Source: JBPRGH01 sp051418055 (GTDB lineage: Bacteria; Bacteroidota; Bacteroidia; Cytophagales; Cyclobacteriaceae). Taken from it: DNA of 64,000 bases. The position numbers and the translations under genes were made by a program. The notes below the pieces were generated by a model. The model was not told the DNA's origin and did not search any database. It worked only from the letters and a program-made list of their open reading frames with translations. Positions 33,803-42,250 of the stretch are shown here, piece after piece (position 1 is the first letter of the stretch; the number at the start of each line of letters is the position of its first letter). Location of the stretch: the NCBI GenBank assembly GCA_051418055.1, contig JBPRGH010000135.1:35174-99173 (forward strand). The letters are read 5' to 3'.

Positions 33803-35362
33803 TTTTGCATAAGCCACACTTCTCATCTCCCGGATCACCGTAACTTTAATTTGTCCCGGATACTGCATATCCTTTTCAATTTTCTGTGAGATATCAAAAG
33901 AAAGCTGCCCTGCTTTTTCATCAGTTACGTTTTCTGCATCAACAAGTACCCGTAGTTCACGGCCAGCCTGTATTGCATAACATTTATTTACGCCGTCAAA
34001 GCTTAGGCCAACCTCCTCAAGCTCTTTGAGACGTCGGATATATGATTCCATCACTTCACGCCTTGCGCCCGGCCTTGCGCCTGAAATAGCGTCACATGCC
34101 TGTATGATAGGGCTTATCATGTGTGTCATTTCTATCTCATCATGGTGAGCTCCTATAGCATTACATACAGAAGGATGTTCTTTATATTTCTCAGCGAGCT
34201 CCATACCTAATATAGCATGGGGTTTTTCCGCTTCTTCAGGCCATACCTTACCGATATCATGTAACAGTCCTGCTCTTTTTGCCAGTTTAGCATTAAGTCC
34301 CAATTCGGCAGCCATTGTAGCACAAAGGTTAGCCACTTCACGGCTATGCTGTAAGAGGTTTTGGCCGTATGATGACCTGAAACGCATACGGCCGATCATT
34401 CGGATAAGTTCCGGGTGCAGGCCATGTATCCCCAGGTCAATAACGGTACGTTCTCCTATTTCTATTATTTCGTCTTCTATATTTTTTGCTGTTTTGGCAA
34501 CAATCTCTTCTATACGTGCAGGGTGGATTCGGCCATCCACAACCAGGCGGTGAAGGGATAACCTGGCAATCTCTCTCCTTACAGGATCAAATCCTGATAT
34601 AATAATTGCTTCCGGAGTGTCATCAACAATAATTTCAACTCCTGTTGCTGCTTCAAGGGCACGTATATTACGACCTTCGCGACCGATAACCTTACCTTTA
34701 ATATCATCACTCTCGATATTAAAAACAGAAACGCAATTCTCAACGGCATGCTCCGTAGCGGTACGTTGTATGGTGTCGAGAACTATTTTTTTAGCTTGTT
34801 TTGTTGCAGTCAGTTTTGCTTCTTCAAGGATGTCTTTAATTGAAGATGAAGCTCTTGTTTCCGCTTCACTTTTCAGAGATTCTATTAGCTGCTCACGTGC
34901 TTCATCAGCGGTTAAATTGCTGATCTTTTCAAGGATATTTACCTTTTGCTCATTGAACTTATCCAGCTCCTGCTTCTTCTTATTAACTATTTCAAGCTGT
35001 GTCTGAAGTTTTTCTTTAAGCTCTTCAATTTCTGACTCCTTACGCTTTACCTGCTCAAATTCTTTTGAAATATGCTGCTCGCGTTGTTTAAGCTTGTTTT
35101 CGTTTGTGATGAGGAGGTTTTTTTTACGAGTAGTTTCCTCCTCAAATTCAGCTTTGAGCCTAATGAATTTCTCCTTAGCCTCAATTATTTTGTCTTTTTT
35201 AATGTTTTCAGCTGCTATTTCAGCTTCTTTCAGGAAGGTTTTTGCCTTTTCCTCAATTTCTGCTTCCTTGCCTTTTAAGGAGCGAGAAAATAAAACTCTT
35301 CCGACTAATATGCCGATCCCCAGTGAAACGAGACCTACGACTAAAATTATTGCTATATCCAT
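33800..35362 (-). CDS. rny: Ribonuclease Y
   Basis: A 520-residue endoribonuclease: N-terminal membrane anchor (IILVVGLVSLGIGILVG), long coiled coil to about residue 190, KH domain (GKVIGREGRNIRALEAATG), and HD domain with His368-Asp369 in GLLHDIGKVWPEE. It starts mRNA decay at the membrane. It is the last gene of a minus-strand run pheT, coiled-coil gene, zapA, rny, an order I believe is common in the phylum. Length is normal for the family. Confidence 0.97.
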   Translation of the reverse strand: MDIAIILVVGLVSLGIGILVGRVLFSRSLKGKEAEIEEKAKTFLKEAEIAAENIKKDKIIEAKEKFIRLKAEFEEETTRKKNLLITNENKLKQREQHISKEFEQVKRKESEIEELKEKLQTQLEIVNKKKQELDKFNEQKVNILEKISNLTADEAREQLIESLKSEAETRASSSIKDILEEAKLTATKQAKKIVLDTIQRTATEHAVENCVSVFNIESDDIKGKVIGREGRNIRALEAATGVEIIVDDTPEAIIISGFDPVRREIARLSLHRLVVDGRIHPARIEEIVAKTAKNIEDEIIEIGERTVIDLGIHGLHPELIRMIGRMRFRSSYGQNLLQHSREVANLCATMAAELGLNAKLAKRAGLLHDIGKVWPEEAEKPHAILGMELAEKYKEHPSVCNAIGAHHDEIEMTHMISPIIQACDAISGARPGARREVMESYIRRLKELEEVGLSFDGVNKCYAIQAGRELRVLVDAENVTDEKAGQLSFDISQKIEKDMQYPGQIKVTVIREMRSVAYAK

Positions 35363-35435
35363 GACTGTTTTAAATTTATGGGAGATATATCTCCGTCAAT
35401 CAGGGACAGCGGAAGCCAGAGGAAAAATTAGATTC

Positions 35436-35720
35436 TTATAGGGATTGGCTGATTAGATTATTCAAATAACTGACTTTTTCAATTACATCTTCATCTGTTG
35501 AGGATTTACTTTCCTCACTTTGCAATTTATCAACAAGGCTGTCGAAAGCAACCATAGCCAAAAGATCCTGTTTATCATCAATCCCAAATTGTTCCCGGTA
35601 CGAGCGGATCCTTTCATTTATTATCTTGCCTGCATTTCTCACACGTTGTTCATCCTCTACCTTTACTTTCATTGGGTATTCTCTATCGGCAATTTTTATT
35701 TTTATTGAAAGCTCGTCCAT
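35436..35720 (-). CDS. zapA: Cell division protein ZapA
   Basis: A 94-residue ZapA: an N-terminal strand-rich part (LSIKIKIADREYPMKV), the KVKVEDEQRVRNAGKIINERI helix that matches the family, and a C-terminal coiled coil (ESKSSTDEDVIEKVSYLNNLI). ZapA dimers crosslink FtsZ protofilaments. It follows the coiled-coil gene by 10 bases and precedes rny. Confidence 0.93.
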   Translation of the reverse strand: MDELSIKIKIADREYPMKVKVEDEQRVRNAGKIINERIRSYREQFGIDDKQDLLAMVAFDSLVDKLQSEESKSSTDEDVIEKVSYLNNLISQSL

Positions 35721-35730
35721 AAGGAAATAT

Positions 35731-36030
35731 CTATCTGCTCAAATGAGCAATACACTTATCAATTTCTTTTATATAAGTATCTATTTTCTTTTTCAGCTCA
35801 GAGTTTCCGTTATCCTCTGAATTTATGTTATCTACAATTTTACTAATTTTAATTTGATTTTGAAAGTGATTAATTTGCTCCTCTTTAGTTTTGATCACCG
35901 ACTTTAACTCCTGATTTTCAATCTTTAAAAAGGAGACTTCGTCTTTTAAAGATTTAAATTCTCCTAAAAGTATTTTTATCTTACGCTCAAGCGATTGCAG
36001 ATTACTTTTAAGCTGGTCCTGGTCTAACAT
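35731..36030 (-). CDS. Small coiled-coil protein between pheT and zapA
   Basis: A 99-residue protein made of one long heptad-repeat coiled coil (LQSLERKIKILLGEFKSLKDEV, KIENQELKSVIKTKEEQ) with a charged C-terminal helix. It resembles ZapB in size and in being a pure coiled coil, and it is encoded 10 bases upstream of zapA and 4 bases after pheT. A ZapB-like or divisome role is a reasonable guess from the position, but coiled coils mislead similarity, so no name is given. Confidence 0.8.
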   Translation of the reverse strand: MLDQDQLKSNLQSLERKIKILLGEFKSLKDEVSFLKIENQELKSVIKTKEEQINHFQNQIKISKIVDNINSEDNGNSELKKKIDTYIKEIDKCIAHLSR

Positions 36031-36034
36031 ACTA

Positions 36035-38446
36035 TTATTGCCTGATCAAAGCGCCTGATTCCTGCTCGTAAGCCTGCATCAGCCGGTTCATTGTTTTATC
36101 TATTTGTTTATCTGTTAATGTCTTTTCAGGGTCTTGTAGAATAAAACCTAGAGCATAAGCTTTTTTATCTTTCTCTACTTTTTCCCCTTCATAAACATCA
36201 AATGCAAATACACGCTTCAGAAGCTTGCCGGCTGTCCTTTCAGCAAGGGACCTTAAACTTTCAAAGCTGGTTTTCTTATCAACTACCAGTGAAAGATCTC
36301 TTCGAACTTCAGGGAAACGCGGCACGTCCTCTACCACTATATTATCATTTGTTAGGCTCAAAAGCAAGTCCCAATCAAGATCTGCATAAAAAGTTTCTTG
36401 TTTAATATTCAATAACTTAAGATAGGCAGGTTTAACTTTTCCTAGAAGACCAATAGTATAATTCCCCGTTTTTAGTTCCAGTGCATATTCAAAGGGATCT
36501 TTTGCAATTTGCTCCTTTGTTATTTCCAGGCGTACGAGTTTATCCAACACTTTATAAACTGATCCTGCAAGATCATAAAATGTATAGGGAGAGATAGTTT
36601 GCCAGTGTTCTTCTCCCGATTTTCCTGTTAGCCAGCAGGCGAGGCGATATTTTTCTTCATACTTACCTTCTTTTTTGAAATAAGTTTTTCCAAACTCAAA
36701 AAAGCGAAGGTTTTTGCGCTGCCTATTGATATTATGAGCGATTACTTCCAGTCCGTTGAAAAGCAACGACTGACGCATGACACCAAGATCTTCCGAAAGC
36801 TTATTGATGATCTCTACCTGTTCGTTCGCATTTATACTTTCAAGCTTCTCAGCATAAACAGGCTTTGTCAGTGAGTTAGTGATGATCTCATAGAATCCGT
36901 TATCCACTAACAGGTCCGTCACCTCGCGCTGAATTTTATCAGGAGAATTTATTGGAAAATCGGCAATATAGGTAGTGCTGGCATGTTCCGGCAGCTCTAC
37001 ATTATTAAAGCCATAGATACGTAAAATTTCTTCAATAATATCGGCTTCTCGGGTTACATCTACGCGATAAGGCGGTACAATGGCGGTAAATGAACCTTCA
37101 GTGACATCAGTGGTTTTTATCTCCAGGTTATTAAGGATTGACAGGATTTCTTCTTTATCCAGCGCCTTTCCGATCAGTCTATGGATATTTTTAAACTTTA
37201 CATTTACTTCACGATCCTGTATAGGTGAAGGGTAAATATCAATGATATCTGAAGATATTTTTCCCCCGGCAATTTCCTGAATAAGTAAGGCTGCTCTTTT
37301 CAAAGCATAAACTGTTATGTTAGGATCAGTGCCACGTTCATAGCGGAATGAAGCATCTGTTTTCAGTTGATGATACTGTGCGGTTTTCCGAATGTAGTCC
37401 GGCGAAAAATAGGCGCTTTCTAAAAATATGTTTGTAGATTCTTCTGTGATGCCGGATTTAATCCCTCCAAAAACCCCGGCAATACACATTCCTTCCACCT
37501 CATTACAGATCATCAGGTCCTCAGCCTGCAATTCGCGCTCTTCCTCGTCGAGGGTTGTGAATTTTGATCCGGCAGGCATTGTTTTCACGATCACTTTGGC
37601 ACCGGCAATTTTGTCCGCATCAAAAGCATGAAGTGGTTGGCCAAGTTCATGAAGCACAAAATTTGTAATGTCAACGATATTGTTAATAGGAGTTAAACCT
37701 ATGGTCAGCAACCTGTTTTTAAGCCAGTCAGGGGAATCTTCAACTTTTACACCGGATATGGTGACACCGGAATATCTTGGACATGCCTCATGATTTTCCA
37801 CAGCTACAGAAATAGCCTTTCCATCAGCTCCCTTCTTATAACTTTCAATAGAAGGCCAATTTACATCTTTTCCTAATAAAGCTTTTAAATCACGCGCTAC
37901 ACCTATATGTGAGGCCGCATCTGCGCGGTTAGGTGTTAACCCTATTTCCAAAAGATAATCGGATGATAAATTGAAGACTTCACGTGCAGAGGTACCTACA
38001 GGAAGATCTGTATCAAGTACCATTATGCCAGAGTGATCCGTACCCATACCGATCTCATCTTCTGCACAGATCATCCCCTCCGAGGCTTCACCTCTAATTT
38101 TTGCTTTTTTTATAAAAATAGGGTCATGATCAGCAGGATATAGAGTACTGCCAACCGGAGCAACAATAACTTTTTGTCCGACAGCAACATTAGGCGCACC
38201 ACAAACTATCTGTTTTAGCTCGCCTTCACCAGTATCAACTTTTGTAATTCTTAATTTATCAGCATTTGGGTGTGACCAGCATTCTTTCACCTCGCCTAAT
38301 ACCAATCCTTCCAGTCCCCCTTCTACAGGTTCCACCTTTTCAAGGCTCTCCACTTCCAGTCCACAGTCGGTTAACTGGTCAGCTATTATGTCGGGTGATT
38401 CGGGAAGGTCAATATATTCCCTAAGCCAGTTGTAGGATATCTTCAT
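36035..38446 (-). CDS. pheT: Phenylalanine--tRNA ligase beta subunit
   Basis: An 803-residue PheT with the standard order: N-terminal MKISYNWLREYIDLPESP, EMAP-II-like tRNA-binding domain (about 39-150; KITKVDTGEG, IVCGAPNV), B3/B4 editing domain, B5 domain, catalytic-like core and C-terminal FDX-ACB domain (VPRFPEVRRDLSLVVDKKTS). It pairs with PheS, encoded elsewhere, to charge tRNA-Phe. It heads the pheT to rny run. Confidence 0.98.
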   Translation of the reverse strand: MKISYNWLREYIDLPESPDIIADQLTDCGLEVESLEKVEPVEGGLEGLVLGEVKECWSHPNADKLRITKVDTGEGELKQIVCGAPNVAVGQKVIVAPVGSTLYPADHDPIFIKKAKIRGEASEGMICAEDEIGMGTDHSGIMVLDTDLPVGTSAREVFNLSSDYLLEIGLTPNRADAASHIGVARDLKALLGKDVNWPSIESYKKGADGKAISVAVENHEACPRYSGVTISGVKVEDSPDWLKNRLLTIGLTPINNIVDITNFVLHELGQPLHAFDADKIAGAKVIVKTMPAGSKFTTLDEEERELQAEDLMICNEVEGMCIAGVFGGIKSGITEESTNIFLESAYFSPDYIRKTAQYHQLKTDASFRYERGTDPNITVYALKRAALLIQEIAGGKISSDIIDIYPSPIQDREVNVKFKNIHRLIGKALDKEEILSILNNLEIKTTDVTEGSFTAIVPPYRVDVTREADIIEEILRIYGFNNVELPEHASTTYIADFPINSPDKIQREVTDLLVDNGFYEIITNSLTKPVYAEKLESINANEQVEIINKLSEDLGVMRQSLLFNGLEVIAHNINRQRKNLRFFEFGKTYFKKEGKYEEKYRLACWLTGKSGEEHWQTISPYTFYDLAGSVYKVLDKLVRLEITKEQIAKDPFEYALELKTGNYTIGLLGKVKPAYLKLLNIKQETFYADLDWDLLLSLTNDNIVVEDVPRFPEVRRDLSLVVDKKTSFESLRSLAERTAGKLLKRVFAFDVYEGEKVEKDKKAYALGFILQDPEKTLTDKQIDKTMNRLMQAYEQESGALIRQ

Positions 38447-38472
38447 TTTCTGAATTTCTCGTATTGAACCAA

Positions 38473-38480
38473 CAAAAATA
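38473..38480 (-). promoter_or_regulatory. -7 element (TATTTTTG) of the pheT run
   Basis: An exact TAnnTTTG match on the minus strand 26 bases before the pheT start. It may serve the whole pheT-zapA-rny unit. Confidence 0.5.
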
Positions 38481-38504
38481 TAGAAATCGAAGCACCCTTT
38501 AACC

Positions 38505-39116
38505 CTATTCGTAGTTTTTTTCTCCCGCTTGTATAGGAACTATCAGAAGGTTTTCTTTCGGAGGTAAGGGGCAGCTGAACTCTTCGTTATATGCACAATA
38601 GGGATTATAGGCATTATTAAAATCCAGGAGCACCACCACTTCTTTTGGATTATGTTTTATATCAAGATAGCGACCCGCCCCATAAGTCTGGTCGGCGCTG
38701 GTAGCATCTCCAAAAGGAATGAAGAGATTACCTTCATCTTCAGATCCATCAGCCAGTTCTAAAATGAGCAAGCGGTTATTTTCATCATGTAGTTCAAATT
38801 CAGCATACCCATACTTGCGGTATCTCATTTGTTTGTTATCGCTTGTGGGCAATAGCATTATTTCCTCTACCTCAACAGGATCAAAGCGGGCCATTACTTT
38901 ATAGGCCGGATCAGGTTCAAAATATTTTAAACCTTTATACTCCCTGTTCTTAAATGGGGATTCTCTTGAGGAGCGCATAAACTGCTCTTTATCCTCTCTT
39001 TCTTTTGTAATTCTTTCTTTATACTCGGCTTCTGTCTCCCCACCTGAAAATGAATAGATCAGTATGATAAAGGACACAGACCCTATTATTAACCAGATTA
39101 TTGATTTACTACTCAT
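38505..39116 (-). CDS. DUF1684 protein, membrane-anchored
   Basis: A 203-residue protein with an N-terminal membrane segment (SIIWLIIGSVSFIILIYSF) and a DUF1684 domain: YAEFELHDENNRLLIL, FIPFGDATSADQTYGAGRYLDI, LLDFNNAYNPYCAYNEEFSC and PLPPKENLLIVPIQAGEKNY are the family blocks. Function of the family is not established. The start overlaps the radC stop by 4 bases, so the two genes are coupled. Confidence 0.9.
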   Translation of the reverse strand: MSSKSIIWLIIGSVSFIILIYSFSGGETEAEYKERITKEREDKEQFMRSSRESPFKNREYKGLKYFEPDPAYKVMARFDPVEVEEIMLLPTSDNKQMRYRKYGYAEFELHDENNRLLILELADGSEDEGNLFIPFGDATSADQTYGAGRYLDIKHNPKEVVVLLDFNNAYNPYCAYNEEFSCPLPPKENLLIVPIQAGEKNYE

Positions 39117-39802
39117 AATATTCCCTCATCAGCAAAGCTGTAATATTTGTCATCTGTAAAGATAACATGATCGAGGACAGGAATGTCCAAAAATTTTCCG
39201 GCTTCTTTCATTTTATTTGTCAGCTGCCGGTCTGCCTCGCTGGGATTAATATTTCCGGAAGGATGATTGTGTACAAGGATGATACTGCTGGCAAGATAGT
39301 CCAGTGCTTTTTTAAAGATCATTTTCGGGTCGGCTACAGTCCCGGATACTCCGCCTGATGAAACAGGCTGTCGTGCAATCACCTGATTGCTCCTGTTTAG
39401 GATTACCACCCAAAACTCTTCGTGAGACAAGTCCAGAAGAAAGGGCCTCATGAGCTCATAAACATCTTTTGAGCTGCTTATTTTCGGTTTCTTTTCCGGT
39501 AAAGTATCTTTCCTCCGGCGGCCCAGCTCCAGTGCGCTGACAATAGTAATTGCCTTGGCCTCACCAATGCCTTTAAATTTCATCAGGTCATGCACCGACA
39601 GTCGTGCGAGGCGATCAAGGTTATGTGAATTTTGGCTAAGGATAAGTTTTGCAAGATCTACTGCGCTGAGTGATGCAGAGCCGCTTCCAATGAGGATGCC
39701 TATAAGTTCGGCATCAGATAATGCTGCTTTTCCCTTTAAAAGCAGCTTTTCACGTGGACGGTCTTCTTCCGCCCAGCTCTTTATTGATAAATAGGTTGAC
39801 AT
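39113..39802 (-). CDS. radC: RadC family protein
   Basis: A 229-residue RadC: N-terminal helix-hairpin-helix (DLMKFKGIGEAKAITIVSALELG) and a C-terminal JAMM domain with HNHPSGNINPSEAD. The domain is a metalloenzyme fold; despite the name, a direct repair role is not proven. It overlaps DUF1684 and lies after rpsT on the same strand, separated by a terminator. Confidence 0.95.
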   Translation of the reverse strand: MSTYLSIKSWAEEDRPREKLLLKGKAALSDAELIGILIGSGSASLSAVDLAKLILSQNSHNLDRLARLSVHDLMKFKGIGEAKAITIVSALELGRRRKDTLPEKKPKISSSKDVYELMRPFLLDLSHEEFWVVILNRSNQVIARQPVSSGGVSGTVADPKMIFKKALDYLASSIILVHNHPSGNINPSEADRQLTNKMKEAGKFLDIPVLDHVIFTDDKYYSFADEGIL

Positions 39803-39840
39803 GGACGTAAAAAACCGAAAAAAAATCTAAAAATAAAAAT

Positions 39841-39862
39841 GCCCTGCCAAAACTGACAGGGC
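39841..39862 (-). terminator. Intrinsic terminator of rpsT
   Basis: GCCCTG pairs with CAGGGC around a 10-base loop. On the minus strand it follows the rpsT stop by about 34 bases and runs into ATTTTTATTTTTAG. Confidence 0.75.
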
Positions 39863-39895
39863 GCCTTTTAATTTTTTTATCTGCTTAAAGCAGTA

Positions 39896-40150
39896 TCAAC
39901 CAAGCTTACTTACATGCTTTGCTAACTTTGATTTATGGTTAGCAGCTTTGTTTTTGTGTATGATGTTCTTTTTAGCCAGTTTGTCCAGCATAGAAGATAC
40001 TTTATTGAAAAGCTCCTGAGCCTCAGACTTATCAGTAGTTTCCTTTAACCTCTTTATGAAGGTCCTTGTAGTTTTATGCTGATAACGGTTTCTCAGTCTT
40101 TTGGCCTCGTTAGACCTGATTCTTTTGATAGCTGATTTATGATTTGCCAT
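39896..40150 (-). CDS. rpsT: 30S ribosomal protein S20
   Basis: An 84-residue very basic protein starting MANHKSAIKRIRSNEAKRLR, diagnostic of S20, with the C-terminal AANHKSKLAKHVSKL. It binds 16S rRNA early in 30S assembly. A well-formed promoter and terminator make it a single-gene unit. Confidence 0.97.
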   Translation of the reverse strand: MANHKSAIKRIRSNEAKRLRNRYQHKTTRTFIKRLKETTDKSEAQELFNKVSSMLDKLAKKNIIHKNKAANHKSKLAKHVSKLG

Positions 40151-40187
40151 ATCTGTTATCTAATTCTCTCCCTAATTTTTCAGTCTG

Positions 40188-40217
40188 CAAATTTAAGGGT
40201 AAAAATTGTAATTACAA
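40188..40217 (-). promoter_or_regulatory. rpsT promoter (-33 TTG, -7 TAAATTTG)
   Basis: On the minus strand TAAATTTG (40188-40195) fits TAnnTTTG, and TTTTTG ends 19 bases upstream (the TTG complement is CAA at 40215-40217), the spacing expected for the Bacteroidota housekeeping sigma factor. The leader is about 35 bases. Confidence 0.7.
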
Positions 40218-40243
40218 AAATATGTTTATTTATTTGTAAAATA

Positions 40244-41194
40244 ATGAAGCAGTTAACCTACCTTTTTTTGATAATAATATGCTGTTCTTTCAGTAATATC
40301 TACTGGGGGTTTTATGGTCATAGATTAATAAATCGCCAGGCTGTATTCTCTCTGCCGCCGGAAATGGCCTTTTTTTATAAAAAACACATTACTTATATCT
40401 CCGAACATGCTGTTGATCCCGATAAGAGGCGTTATGCCATAAAAGAGGAGGCCCCACGTCATTATATTGATCTGGATGAATATGGAGATAGTGCTATTCA
40501 CAAGCTTCCAAAGTACTGGAATAAGGCCGTAGAGTTCCTGTCGGAGGATACTTTAATGAAATATGGCATTGTGCCCTGGCATGTGCAAACTATGAAATAT
40601 CGGTTAACAGCGGCTTTTATAAATAATGATGTGCAAAAGATACTGAAGTACTCTGCGGAAATTGGTCATTATATTGGGGATGCACATGTGCCTCTACACA
40701 CCACAAAAAATTACAATGGCCAGCTGACGAATCAGGTTGGCATCCATGGGTTGTGGGAATCAAGGATCCCGGAGCTTTATGCACATAAATATGATATGTG
40801 GATAGGAAAGGCTGCCTATATTGAAGATACACAGCAAAAAATATGGGAAGCTGTAAAAGGTGCAAATGATGCCCTGGATTCTGTACTGCTTTTTGAACAA
40901 CAGGTAAGGAATACTTTGCCTCAGGATAAGTGGTATGGATTTGAGCAGCGAGGCGCAGGCATGACAAAAGTGTTCAGCCAGGAGTATGTAAAAAGATATA
41001 ATGATAAGATGGATGGGATGGTAGACCGGCAGATGCGCAGGGCTATAAAACTTACCGCTGATTTTTGGTTTACCTGCTGGGTGGATGCAGGGCAGCCGGA
41101 TCTACGTAACATTAATGAGCAGGTTTATATTCAGGATACAGTATATGTTCCTGATCCTGATTTGGAGACGGGGGTACGTGAGCACGAGCATTAG
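40244..41194 (+). CDS. S1/P1 nuclease / zinc phospholipase C-like exported protein
   Basis: A 316-residue exported protein from the ATG at 40244; the frame extends to 40139 but that part is the rpsT promoter region. The signal peptide ends near SNIYWGFYGH, leaving Trp and His (WGFYGH) close to the mature N terminus, as in the S1/P1 nuclease and phospholipase C fold where they bind zinc. Further zinc-type motifs are HYIDLDEYGD, HYIGDAHVPLHTT and GIHGLWES. The enzyme would cleave phosphodiesters of lipids or nucleic acids; the substrate is open. Confidence 0.82.
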   Translation: MKQLTYLFLIIICCSFSNIYWGFYGHRLINRQAVFSLPPEMAFFYKKHITYISEHAVDPDKRRYAIKEEAPRHYIDLDEYGDSAIHKLPKYWNKAVEFLSEDTLMKYGIVPWHVQTMKYRLTAAFINNDVQKILKYSAEIGHYIGDAHVPLHTTKNYNGQLTNQVGIHGLWESRIPELYAHKYDMWIGKAAYIEDTQQKIWEAVKGANDALDSVLLFEQQVRNTLPQDKWYGFEQRGAGMTKVFSQEYVKRYNDKMDGMVDRQMRRAIKLTADFWFTCWVDAGQPDLRNINEQVYIQDTVYVPDPDLETGVREHEH

Positions 41195-41215
41195 TATTCT
41201 CCGAGTCCCTTTCAG

Positions 41216-41482
41216 GTGACCCGGAGAAGATGGAGGGGTGACTCGGAGAAGATGGGGAGGTGACTCGGAGGAGAAGTGAGGACGAATCAGAGAGAGTAAG
41301 GGGTTATGTATCAACCCTATGCGTGAAGGATGGAACGGCCTGTTTGAGACCGCCGCTGACTGCGGGTTTGCCGTCGAGTAGTGACAGCCTGACGGTATTG
41401 AGCATTTGAAAAGCTAATTTTATCGACACTTTCTTGCGGAATACCGGCACGCCCAAAATAATATTAGGAGCCAACTCAAGAC
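41216..41482. repeat. 22-bp tandem repeats and a GC-richer, hairpin-rich block
   Basis: In the 331-base convergent gap, GTGACYCGGAG begins at 41216, 41238 and 41260, an exact 22-base period. After a short purine run, 41330-41460 is unusually GC-rich and can form CCGC/GCGG (about 41351-41367) and CCGTC/GACGG (about 41372-41396) stems, as a structured RNA or a folded mobile fragment would. A word repeat of the CAAGACT/AGGACT type follows at 41473-41500. No open frame is supported. Confidence 0.5.
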
Positions 41483-41525
41483 TAAGGACTACGTACTTAA
41501 GACTATTCTTTAGTTTTTTTTGTTT

Positions 41526-42152
41526 TTATTCATTTACAGGATAGTAGATCTCAGTGATCCAGTTGGTGGTATCTTGCTGCTGTGTAGGGCCTGTTACATA
41601 GATCTCATATGGATAGCCCAGGATTTGAAGATTTTTCTGTTCAATAAATTTCTTGACCTTATTATGGGTTTCCAGAAGGTTTTTATAGCTTCCTTTGTGA
41701 ACTCCTTTTACAGCATAACCTCCGTCAGTTGTGCCATATTGAAAGACACCGTTCGTTACCCGTGGTTCTGATTGTTCGCTAACGATTTGCATTGCAATTA
41801 CCAATTCTATGACATCCCCGAATGATTGATAGACAGACATTACTTTAGCTGTGTCAGGTGCATGTTCGGCATCTATTTGTTCGGCTATTTTGCCATAAGA
41901 TTCAGTTATTGTATTACCTAAAAATTCCATATTGCCCGGCTGCACATCGGCCTGCATTCCAAAATATTGTAGAGGGTCTACCTTTAAAACCTCCACTTCT
42001 ACACCTTCGAATTCAACTTTTTGTAATTTATCTGAGAGAGGAAGATCAACTTCAGGAGTAACAACTTCCTCTTGTTGCTCTTCCTGATCGGGTTTTGTAT
42101 CGCAGGCAGCAATGATTAATAATATTAAAAAGAATGGGACTAGCTTTTTCAT
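41526..42152 (-). CDS. Lipoprotein with GyrI-like effector-binding domain
   Basis: A 208-residue lipoprotein from the ATG at 42152 (MKKLVPFFLILLIIAAC, lipobox IAAC); the frame opens 34 codons earlier but that part is not coding-like. The C-terminal half ends YPYEIYVTGPTQQQDTTNWI and TEIYYPV, the typical end of the GyrI-like/AraC-effector (SOUL-like) domain that binds small molecules. It is outward-facing or periplasmic. Ligand unknown. The subtilase gene is immediately upstream on the same strand, 98 bases away. Confidence 0.82.
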   Translation of the reverse strand: MKKLVPFFLILLIIAACDTKPDQEEQQEEVVTPEVDLPLSDKLQKVEFEGVEVEVLKVDPLQYFGMQADVQPGNMEFLGNTITESYGKIAEQIDAEHAPDTAKVMSVYQSFGDVIELVIAMQIVSEQSEPRVTNGVFQYGTTDGGYAVKGVHKGSYKNLLETHNKVKKFIEQKNLQILGYPYEIYVTGPTQQQDTTNWITEIYYPVNE

Positions 42153-42250
42153 AATTAATTTTAAATTTATAATATTTTGTGGTGTCGTTATTTTAACACG
42201 TTTATAAAGTATTTGTTGCTTTAAAAATTGTAAATGATCAAATAAGTAGC

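Noticed and set aside
34617..35006. 129-codon plus-strand open frame inside rny
   Set aside because: It is the antisense of the coiled-coil and KH region of RNase Y and has a serine/leucine-rich composition typical of a shadow frame.
35363..35435. 6S RNA next to zapA, as in enterobacteria
   Set aside because: The zapA-rny gap is only 73 bases, too short for a 6S RNA, and has only a small palindrome.
40139..40243. 35-residue N-terminal extension of the S1/P1-like protein
   Set aside because: It covers the rpsT promoter on the other strand, and the downstream ATG gives a proper signal peptide.
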